Below, in pieces: positions 1-5,970 of a stretch of 12,260 nucleotides of DNA. The notes under the pieces were generated by a model that was not told the DNA's origin, searched no databases, and saw nothing but the letters and a program-made list of their open reading frames with translations. Numbering within the stretch: the first letter of the stretch is position 1; every line of letters starts with the position of its first letter. A program made the translations under genes and the position numbers. The stretch is from the NCBI GenBank assembly GCA_007129695.1, contig SKVA01000108.1, forward strand, positions 1 to 12,260, in the 5' to 3' direction. This DNA comes from Spirochaetaceae bacterium. Its GTDB lineage: Bacteria; Spirochaetota; Spirochaetia; DSM-27196; SLST01.

Positions 1-390
1 ATCATCGTGTGGTGGGGTGGTCAGGAAAACAACGTCCGGCTCATGATGATCCTTGCGTATCTGCTCCAGCAGGCCTTCGATCCCGGCGCCGAGCTGCGCC
101 TCTGTACGATCGTCACGAGCGATCCCGAAGCAGCCGGGCTGCGGCTGACAAGGACGGTGCAGGAGCTGCGGATCCACGCGACGACAGCCGTGGTCGTGAA
201 CACCGACAAGCGACCGGTGCCCGAGCTCCTTGCGCGCGAGTCAAGCGGTGCTGCGCTCGTGGTGATCGGCATGGCGAAGCCCGATGAGCTGACGCTCAAG
301 GAGTACCTACCGCGTCTGAGGGCCACCGTGGACGGAATGGGCACCGTGCTGCTCGTCCAGTCGAACATTTCCGAGATCGAATACGTGTAG
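1..390 (+). CDS. C-terminal part of an APC-type transporter (cation-chloride-cotransporter-like), partial
   Basis: The reading frame is open from the first base, so the gene enters from the left and only its last 129 or so residues are seen. No start codon is assigned; the GTG at 7 is an internal valine. The fragment is soluble in character and begins with VWWGGQENN followed by LMMILAYLLQQAF, then alternating beta-strand and helix stretches. A tryptophan-rich WWGG segment followed by a Leu/Met-rich helix is what I recall from the cytoplasmic C-terminal domain of bacterial SLC12-like (Na-K-Cl cotransporter family) members of the APC superfamily. That domain has a universal-stress-protein-like fold, which the VVIGM and VLLVQ strands near the end would fit. 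The membrane part lies outside the window, so family and substrate are inferred. It converges on the gltS-like gene with 25 bp between stop codons. Confidence 0.6.
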   Translation: MIVWWGGQENNVRLMMILAYLLQQAFDPGAELRLCTIVTSDPEAAGLRLTRTVQELRIHATTAVVVNTDKRPVPELLARESSGAALVVIGMAKPDELTLKEYLPRLRATVDGMGTVLLVQSNISEIEYV

Positions 391-415
391 TCCTGCGCCA
401 GCAGCCGCCGCCTGA

Positions 416-1825
416 TCAGTTGGTCTTTGGTTCCCTGCCCAGGAGCAGCCCGATCACGATCCAGATCGTCATGATGATCGAGCAGACGATCAGCATCGGT
501 ACAAGGCCGAACGCGAACACGAGAGGTACCGACATCGCGGTGAACAGGCCGCCCCCGACCAGCGGCTCGAACAGGAGCTGCTTGTAGCCGAACGCTTCGA
601 ACGCAGGAGTCTGCGACTTCGGGTCCACGATCCGCATCAAGAGCAGGCCGGTTGCGGTCACTCCGAGCGACTGGCCGAAGTCGCCGATTCCGCGCTCGAA
701 CCAGTAGTCCTTCATCATCCTGGGTGCAAGGAACACGAAGCACGCGACGGTCCACGCGATTCCGGCGACGATCAGCAGGAGCAGCGGCAGCCACGCCTCG
801 GCGATCGCGCTCAACGTCAGCGATGCAAGCGCGGAGACGATCAACAGGTCGAGCGCGGCGCCTTGGAGCCTGAGGATCATCACGCGATCAAGGTCTCCCG
901 GGAAGAAACGGCTGTGGATCTTCTGCACGATGATGCCCCCGACCATCGCGAGCGGGAACAGAGGCACGTGTCCGAGGAGCTCTGGAGCACCGAGCGGGCG
1001 GAGCAGGATCGACTCCAGAAAGACGAGCGCGGCCAACAGCAACGCTCCGATCCCGATCGATGCGCCGATGTAGGCGAGGTGAAAGGTCATTGGCTCCATG
1101 CTCTCTACTCGCACGGTCTGTTTCGGGTCGTCGGACTGGCCGTGCGGAGCGATCTCGCTTTCGGTCGTATCGTGCTCCTCGCCCGCGGTTGCGATGTCGT
1201 CTCCTGCTTCTGCTTCGGTGCGCACCGCGCGCGTGTGCCCCCGCTTGACGCCCCAGTTGACAAGCACGATGCCGGTCAGGACGCCCATGAGGACGCCGAT
1301 CGTTGCGACACCGAGCGCCAGATCCTGTCCCTGTGGCCACCCGAGCTCCGCAAAAGTCTGTCCTAGCCCGGCGGCGGTACCGTGACCGCCGATGAACCCG
1401 ATTTCGATCAACGCACCGAACATCGGCTCGACGTCGAACAGTGGTACCAGAAGGAGCGCAGTGATCGCGAAGCCGACGACGTACTGCCCCCACGCGATCG
1501 TATGGCTGAATGCGACCTGCGGACCAGCCTTGCGCCAGATCTCCTTCAGGCCCGGAATGACCTTGCCCAGGAAGAGCGCGGCGAACACGACGTTGATCAG
1601 GAATCCAGGAAGCGTCGACCAGATCGACACCGACTCACCGGTGATGAGCGGAGGAAACCCTGGGAGAAGCCGCCCAAGGACCTCCGGTCCGAGGAGCAGG
1701 AGAAGTAGACCACCGATTATCGAACTTGGGATGAACGCCCGTCTGAGCGCGGGGATCCACCCGCGGAGTAGACGTCCGAGTATCAACGCGAGCCCGAGCC
1801 ACGCGAACGAGATCAGCTGTTCCAT
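416..1825 (-). CDS. gltS: Sodium/glutamate symporter, GltS (ESS) family
   Basis: A 469-residue polytopic inner-membrane protein, probably importing glutamate or a related acid with Na+. The family has two inverted halves, and both are visible. The first has IPSSIIGG (about residues 32-39) and the GGHGTAAG re-entrant motif (146-153). The second has GDFGQSLGVTATG (381-393) and GGGLFTAM (424-431). Between the halves, about residues 199-243, is a polar acidic stretch rich in Glu/Asp, likely a cytoplasmic linker. The ATG at 1825 is preceded by AGGAGGG. The gene starts inside the end of nrdG (13-bp overlap), so it is translated as the last gene of the nrd operon. Why a symporter sits there is not clear. 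Family assignment is good; the exact substrate is inferred. Confidence 0.82.
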   Translation of the reverse strand: MEQLISFAWLGLALILGRLLRGWIPALRRAFIPSSIIGGLLLLLLGPEVLGRLLPGFPPLITGESVSIWSTLPGFLINVVFAALFLGKVIPGLKEIWRKAGPQVAFSHTIAWGQYVVGFAITALLLVPLFDVEPMFGALIEIGFIGGHGTAAGLGQTFAELGWPQGQDLALGVATIGVLMGVLTGIVLVNWGVKRGHTRAVRTEAEAGDDIATAGEEHDTTESEIAPHGQSDDPKQTVRVESMEPMTFHLAYIGASIGIGALLLAALVFLESILLRPLGAPELLGHVPLFPLAMVGGIIVQKIHSRFFPGDLDRVMILRLQGAALDLLIVSALASLTLSAIAEAWLPLLLLIVAGIAWTVACFVFLAPRMMKDYWFERGIGDFGQSLGVTATGLLLMRIVDPKSQTPAFEAFGYKQLLFEPLVGGGLFTAMSVPLVFAFGLVPMLIVCSIIMTIWIVIGLLLGREPKTN

Positions 1826-2544
1826 CGTACCCTCCTGTCACCGGTCGACCGGTACGTGATGCGGTGGTCGCGAACCGTGACGCGCAGCCCCGCCTCCATA
1901 GCAATCGCTCTCGCGCGTTCGATATCCTCCTGCGTCGGAGCGGGCGACGAATCCAGACGCGCGTCAAGCGTCTTTCCGGGACGGAACGCGGTAACGGTAT
2001 ACGCTTCACCAGGCTTCATCAAGGCGGTAATCGAGCGTATATCGTCGTCGTTGACCATGCCGGGCACGTACGTCGTACGAAACTCGTAGCGAGGCGCGGC
2101 GGCGCGGACCGCGTGGATGGAGCGCTCGATGTCAACCGGCGGCGAGCCGAGTTCGTGGTAGCGGCGTGGCGGCAGCTTGACGTCGAGCGCGACGTAGTCG
2201 GCACCGACCGCCGCGATGCGGTCGGGCCGCGACCCGTTCGTGTCGAGTTTGACCAGAAGCCCCAGGCTGCGTGCCGCGTTTGCCAGGTCGACCACTCGGT
2301 CGTGCAGGAGAGGTTCTCCACCGCTGATTACGATCGCCGATATCAGCCGCTGACGGGATCGCAAAAAGACGAGTGCATCGTCAAAACCGATGAATTCGGA
2401 CGGCTCGTAGCCGGTCACAAGCTCGGGATTGTGGCAGTACGGGCATCGCAGATTGCACCCGGCGGTAAAAAAGACGGCTGCGACCTCTCCCGGGTAGTCG
2501 ATGAGACTCGTCTTGCGCAGACCGAACCGGGAACCCGGCTTCAC
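1813..2544 (-). CDS. nrdG: Anaerobic ribonucleotide reductase activating protein, radical SAM (NrdG2-like)
   Basis: A 243-residue radical SAM enzyme that would use a [4Fe-4S] cluster and S-adenosylmethionine to place the glycyl radical on the class III reductase. The cluster motif is GCNLRCPYC, with Cys30, Cys34 and Cys37, and the SAM-binding GGEPLL is at 75-80. The N-terminal LRKTSLIDYPG is typical of the longer NrdG2 type; E. coli NrdG is about 154 residues. No extra ferredoxin-type cluster motif is visible. The start is a GTG whose first bases overlap the stop of the upstream gene (GTGA), which implies translational coupling with the protein that carries its target glycine. Its 3' end overlaps the gltS-like gene. 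Function is firm from the motifs and context. Confidence 0.93.
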   Translation of the reverse strand: MKPGSRFGLRKTSLIDYPGEVAAVFFTAGCNLRCPYCHNPELVTGYEPSEFIGFDDALVFLRSRQRLISAIVISGGEPLLHDRVVDLANAARSLGLLVKLDTNGSRPDRIAAVGADYVALDVKLPPRRYHELGSPPVDIERSIHAVRAAAPRYEFRTTYVPGMVNDDDIRSITALMKPGEAYTVTAFRPGKTLDARLDSSPAPTQEDIERARAIAMEAGLRVTVRDHRITYRSTGDRRVRWNS

Positions 2545-3089
2545 GTGGCCGCGAGGATCCCTGTGCCGAACTCAGCGTGAAGCTCGTGCACGCTCCGGAA
2601 TTTCGCGATCGCCGTGCCGGAGTCATCTGTGACGACTATCGTCGGCGTCGACAGGACCTGGAATCTGATCGCTTCGCTCATTCCCTCTTCCGTATCGACG
2701 TCGTAGAGCGATGCGTTGATACCGGCCCGGTCGATCTCGGCACGCATCGGCGGACAGTTCGGGCACGCGGTGCGATAGAAGTAGTGGAACTGCGGGTGCG
2801 AGTGAGACGATCGCAGCGCATCGACGCGATCGGTGACAGACGCGCCATCCGCGTCGGGGGACGTCGGCGCAATCGGGGTCGCGTGTCCGGTCGGCCGGAA
2901 CGCGACGCGATCGCCGTACTCCTGACGCTTCCCGCGGTTCCAGTTCTTGAGACTGCGGTAGTATCCGACGATTCGCGAGTACACTTCGGTCGGGGTCCCC
3001 TCGACGTCGTCGTACTGCTGACGCAGCACGCCGATCCGTTCGTCGATCTCACGCAGCCGCTGTGTCGTCGTTTCTGTTGGTTCGTTCAT
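2541..3089 (-). CDS. Separate glycyl radical domain of NrdD fused to a glutaredoxin/NrdH-like domain
   Basis: A 182-residue protein in three parts. Residues about 9-28 form a charged helix with hydrophobic residues spaced as in a coiled coil. Residues 34-61 are the glycyl radical loop normally found at the very C-terminus of NrdD: TEVYSRIVGYYRSLKNW, with the radical-bearing glycine at 42. After a Pro/Ser/Asp-rich linker (about 65-98) comes a thioredoxin-fold domain with FYRTACPNCPPM (redox Cys109 and Cys112) and the cis-proline motif STPT (Pro149). The ATG at 3089 follows a clear GGGAGGG 22 bp after the nrdD stop, so this is an independent gene. The frame stays open upstream to 3221, inside nrdD, but that extension has no merit. 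The upstream NrdD lacks this loop, so the product is inferred to be an essential small subunit. The redoxin part would re-reduce active-site cysteines in place of formate or a free thioredoxin. It could instead be a YfiD-like spare part, but no intact NrdD is present here. Confidence 0.88.
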   Translation of the reverse strand: MNEPTETTTQRLREIDERIGVLRQQYDDVEGTPTEVYSRIVGYYRSLKNWNRGKRQEYGDRVAFRPTGHATPIAPTSPDADGASVTDRVDALRSSHSHPQFHYFYRTACPNCPPMRAEIDRAGINASLYDVDTEEGMSEAIRFQVLSTPTIVVTDDSGTAIAKFRSVHELHAEFGTGILAAT

Positions 3090-3111
3090 CGTCCCTCCCT
3101 CGTTTTGCCAG

Positions 3112-5244
3112 TCAATGTGCGGCGCGCACCAGCTCCTTGCGCTGCGCTTCGAGCAATGCGATCTCCTGTCCGATGCGGTCTCGCTGCGCGTCGGCGCAGT
3201 ACGGGCACGCACGGTGCTCACCCGACAGATAGCCGTGGACCGGACATACCGAAAACGTCGGCGACAGCGTGAAGTAGGGGAGCCGATAGTTCGTAGCGAT
3301 CGTCCTCACGAGCTTCGCGCAACTCTGCCACTCCTCGATTGCCTCACCGAGGAACGCGTGAAATACCGTACCGCCGGTATACTGGACCTGCAGTTCATCC
3401 TGCAGGTCAAGCGCGTCGAAGATGTCGTCGGTGTAATCGACCGGCAGCTGCGAGCTGTTCGTGTAGTACGGGTCGGCGTCGCCGCCGGTGATGATATCGG
3501 GGTACGTCTCCTTGTCGTGCTTCGCGAGTCGGTAGCTTGTGCTCTCTGCCGGCGTCGCCTCCAGGTTGAACAGGTCACCGGTGCGCTCCTGGTAGTCGGC
3601 AAGGCGCTCTCTCATGTGCGACAGAACCCGCAGCGCGAAGCTGCGCCCCTTGGGGTCGAGGATGTCGACGCCAACGAAGTTTCTCAGGCACTCGTTCATG
3701 CCGACGAGCCCGATCGTCGAGAAGTGATTGTTCAGGTGCTCGAGATATCGTGCCGTGTAGGGGAACAGTCCGGCCTGAAGCAGTTTCGTGACGACTTTTC
3801 GCTTGATCGACAAGCTCTCGGCGGCCAGATCCATCAGGCGGTTGAGGCGCGCGAAGAAGTCAGCCTCGTGCGCGGCAAGGTAGCCGATCCGCGGCAGGTT
3901 GATCGTGACAACCCCGATCGATCCGGTGAACTCATCGGATCCGAAAAGCCCTCCGCCGCGTTTTCTAAGCTCGCGCTTGTCTAGCTGGAGTCGGCAGCAC
4001 ATCGACCGTACGTCGCCGGGGTCCAGGTCGCTGTTGACGAAGTTCTGGAAGTAGGGAGTCCCGTACTTGGCGGTCATCTCAAACAGAAGCGCGGCGTTCG
4101 GGGTCTCCCAGTCAAAGTCCGGGGTGATATTGTACGTCGGGATCGGGTACTGGAAACCGCGACCGTCGGCGTCACCGGCGATCATCAGCTCGATGAACGC
4201 GCGGTTGATCATGTCCATCTCCGGCTTGCAGTCGCCGTAGGTGAAATCGAGCTCCCTGCCGCCGACGACCGCGGGCTTGTCCTTGAGGTCGTCGGGGACT
4301 ACCCAGTCGAGCGTGATGTTCGTGAATGGCGCCTGACTGCCCCACCGGCTCGGCGTGTTGACGCCGAACACGAAGCTCTGGATCGACTGCCGCGTCTCTT
4401 CCAGGGAGAGGTGGTCGACTTTCACAAACGGGGCAAGGTAGGTGTCGAAGCTGCTGAACGCCTGCGCTCCGGCCCACTCGTTCTGCATGACGCCCAGGAA
4501 GTTCACGATCTGCTGGACGAGCGTGTTTAGATGCTTCGCCGGACGGCTGGTGATCTTGTCCGACACTCCGCCGAGACCTTCGGCGATGAGCTGCCGCAGA
4601 CTCCAGCCGGCGCAGTAGCCGCTGAACATCGAAAGGTCGTGAATGTGAAAGTCGGCGTTGCGGTGCGCGTCCGCAACCTCCGGCGGATAGACGTTCTTCA
4701 ACCAGTAGTTCGCGGTGATCGTACCGGAGTTGTGCAGGATCAGGCCGCCGAGCGAGAAGTTCACGTTCGCGTTCTCGTTGACCCGCCAGTCGCTCTGGCT
4801 GAGATAGCCGTCCATCGTCGTGTTAATGTCGAGCAGGAGCCGTGACGTGTCGCGTATCGATTCGTGGCGCGCGCGATAGAGGATGTACGCCTTGGCGACC
4901 TTCGTTTCGCGCGCTTCGATCAACGCATCTTCGACCAGATCCTGGATCTCTTCGATCGCAGGAGCAGAGTTCGGATGGCGATTGGCCATGATGCACCGGA
5001 TGCGCCGTTCGACGTCGGCGAGCAGTTCAGCGACGCGTTCGTCCACGCGGGCGTTTGCGGGCGGACCGACCGCCGCAAACGCTGCGGCTATCGCCGCGCT
5101 GATCCGTTCGCGATTGTACCCCTCGGTCGTGCCGTCGCGTTTGATCACGTGCCGAACGACCTGTTGATCGTCGTCGACCCGACCGGGTCTGGCGTTCCAG
5201 TCGATGAACTCCCTCCAGCCGAGCTGCAGATCCTGTTCGCTCAC
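3112..5244 (-). CDS. nrdD: Anaerobic (class III) ribonucleoside-triphosphate reductase, large part without the glycyl radical loop
   Basis: A 710-residue protein that would reduce ribonucleotides to deoxyribonucleotides in the cytoplasm. An N-terminal ATP cone (about 28-135; HVIKRDGTTEGYNRERI) gives allosteric control. The ten-stranded barrel domain follows, with the conserved SGYCAGWS (Cys211), SMCCRLQLD (Cys416, Cys417), GSIGVVTINLPR and NLEATPAESTSYR. A zinc-type site closes the recognisable part: Cys667, His670, Cys680, Cys683. In full-length relatives the glycyl radical loop (RxxGY) comes just after this site. Here only 27 further residues follow, forming a charged helix (QEIALLEAQRKEL), and there is no such loop. 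The loop is in the next gene. The start is GTG with GGGAGGG five bases upstream, inside a small hairpin. The gene lies 73 bp after nrdR. The sequence resembles Thermotoga-type NrdD more than E. coli NrdD. Confidence 0.95.
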   Translation of the reverse strand: MSEQDLQLGWREFIDWNARPGRVDDDQQVVRHVIKRDGTTEGYNRERISAAIAAAFAAVGPPANARVDERVAELLADVERRIRCIMANRHPNSAPAIEEIQDLVEDALIEARETKVAKAYILYRARHESIRDTSRLLLDINTTMDGYLSQSDWRVNENANVNFSLGGLILHNSGTITANYWLKNVYPPEVADAHRNADFHIHDLSMFSGYCAGWSLRQLIAEGLGGVSDKITSRPAKHLNTLVQQIVNFLGVMQNEWAGAQAFSSFDTYLAPFVKVDHLSLEETRQSIQSFVFGVNTPSRWGSQAPFTNITLDWVVPDDLKDKPAVVGGRELDFTYGDCKPEMDMINRAFIELMIAGDADGRGFQYPIPTYNITPDFDWETPNAALLFEMTAKYGTPYFQNFVNSDLDPGDVRSMCCRLQLDKRELRKRGGGLFGSDEFTGSIGVVTINLPRIGYLAAHEADFFARLNRLMDLAAESLSIKRKVVTKLLQAGLFPYTARYLEHLNNHFSTIGLVGMNECLRNFVGVDILDPKGRSFALRVLSHMRERLADYQERTGDLFNLEATPAESTSYRLAKHDKETYPDIITGGDADPYYTNSSQLPVDYTDDIFDALDLQDELQVQYTGGTVFHAFLGEAIEEWQSCAKLVRTIATNYRLPYFTLSPTFSVCPVHGYLSGEHRACPYCADAQRDRIGQEIALLEAQRKELVRAAH

Positions 5245-5262
5245 GAGACCCTCCCTTCTCGT
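5243..5262 (-). promoter_or_regulatory. Hairpin presenting the nrdD Shine-Dalgarno in its loop
   Basis: On the minus strand ACGAGA pairs perfectly with TCTCGT (6 bp), and the 8-base loop is AGGGAGGG, which is the Shine-Dalgarno. The last two stem bases are the first two bases of the GTG start codon. Such a structure could tune translation of nrdD separately from nrdR. It may be chance, since the stem is short. Confidence 0.35.
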
Positions 5263-5317
5263 ATCCGTTCGTCGCTGCGTGGCGCGTGGGCCTGCCGAGT
5301 TCCGGCTGCCCGGCTGA

Positions 5318-5791
5318 TTACTCCCGCGCGACGGTCGCCTTCTTCAGCCGCTCGATCTCCTGCACGAACTCTTCTACGTTCGTGAAGTTGCGGTAGACCG
5401 ACGCGAAGCGCACGTACGCGACGCGGTCCAGGTCGTAGAGCGCTTCCAGAAGCATCTCACCGAGTTGGTGCGACGCGACCTCGTGCGTCGTCTTCGCGAG
5501 CACGGTCGCGCGATCCTCTACCCCGTTGATGATCTCTTCGATCTGGAGCTGACTGATCGGACGCTTGCGCACAGCCTGCACGACGCCGCGCTCGAGCTTG
5601 TCCCGGTCGAACGGTTCGCGCGCTCCGGTCGTCTTGATCACCATGAGCGGTCGTTCTTCGACCCGTTCGTAGCTCGTGTAGCGATACCCGCACGACAGAC
5701 ACTCCCGACGACGGCGGATCGCGGTCCCATCGGCGAGCGTACGCGATTCGATGACCTTATCTTCCATTTCCTGACAGTGAGGGCAGCGCAT
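5318..5791 (-). CDS. nrdR: Transcriptional repressor NrdR
   Basis: A 157-residue cytoplasmic repressor of ribonucleotide reductase genes, of normal length for the family. The N-terminal zinc ribbon has MRCPHC and CLSCGYRY (Cys3, Cys6, Cys31, Cys34) with the arginine run IRRRRECL that contacts DNA. An ATP cone spans about residues 49-139 (VIKTTGAREPFDRDKL to YVRFASVYRNF) and senses ATP/dATP. The ATG at 5791 has AGAGAGG upstream. It is the first gene of the operon that continues into nrdD, and it lies directly behind a promoter overlapped by a NrdR-box match, so it should repress itself together with the reductase. Confidence 0.97.
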   Translation of the reverse strand: MRCPHCQEMEDKVIESRTLADGTAIRRRRECLSCGYRYTSYERVEERPLMVIKTTGAREPFDRDKLERGVVQAVRKRPISQLQIEEIINGVEDRATVLAKTTHEVASHQLGEMLLEALYDLDRVAYVRFASVYRNFTNVEEFVQEIERLKKATVARE

Positions 5792-5817
5792 CGTACCTCT
5801 CTGACTCTACCGGTTAG

Positions 5818-5833
5818 ACTCCATATCTACCGT
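5818..5833 (-). promoter_or_regulatory. Second, weaker NrdR box
   Basis: The 16 bases match the NrdR consensus acaCwAtATaTwGtgt at about 11 positions. They start exactly 41 bp from the stronger box. Paired NrdR boxes are known to be spaced by whole helical turns (about 31-32 or 41-42 bp), so the spacing supports the weak match. It lies in the 5' leader of nrdR. Confidence 0.5.
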
Positions 5834-5858
5834 AATGACCGGCGCCAAGGCCGTCTGT

Positions 5859-5874
5859 CCACTATATATCGTGC
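5859..5874 (-). promoter_or_regulatory. NrdR box (strong match)
   Basis: The plus strand reads CCACTATATATCGTGC. It agrees with the NrdR consensus acaCwAtATaTwGtgt at 13 of 16 positions, including the central ATAT and the flanking C and G. It covers the proposed -10 element of the nrdR operon promoter, as expected for a repressor site. Confidence 0.75.
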
Positions 5875-5889
5875 GGTGTGGCGACGCAA
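5861..5889 (-). promoter_or_regulatory. Promoter of the nrdR-nrdD operon
   Basis: On the minus strand TTGCGT (5889-5884) is followed after exactly 17 bp by TATAGT (5866-5861), a good sigma-70-type promoter. Transcription would start near 5854, leaving a leader of about 60 bases before nrdR. Confidence 0.6.
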
Positions 5890-5939
5890 GCGGTTTTCGT
5901 GATCGGGCGTCAATTCGTGGTGAGAGGCGATGCGGGTGT

Positions 5940-5964
5940 GGCCCGGCCTCGAGTCGGCCGGGCC
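5940..5964 (-). terminator. GC-rich hairpin after ilvC
   Basis: A perfect 9-bp stem (GGCCCGGCC with GGCCGGGCC) with a 7-base loop begins 6 bp after the ilvC stop. No T-run follows on either strand, so it is not a textbook intrinsic terminator. It may stop RNA polymerase with help, or protect the 3' end of the mRNA. Confidence 0.5.
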
Positions 5965-5970
5965 GGGCGG

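Noticed and set aside
3090..3221. The nrdD break as a simple frameshift or sequencing error, with the small-gene frame open upstream to 3221
   Set aside because: The NrdD frame continues 27 sensible residues past the zinc site, and the small gene has a strong Shine-Dalgarno and ATG. The upstream extension in its frame (Arg/Ser-rich) looks like an out-of-frame shadow, not NrdD sequence.
5245..5317. A riboswitch or separate promoter between nrdR and nrdD
   Set aside because: The 73 bp hold only the short hairpin at the nrdD start; no conserved riboswitch core or good -35/-10 pair was found.
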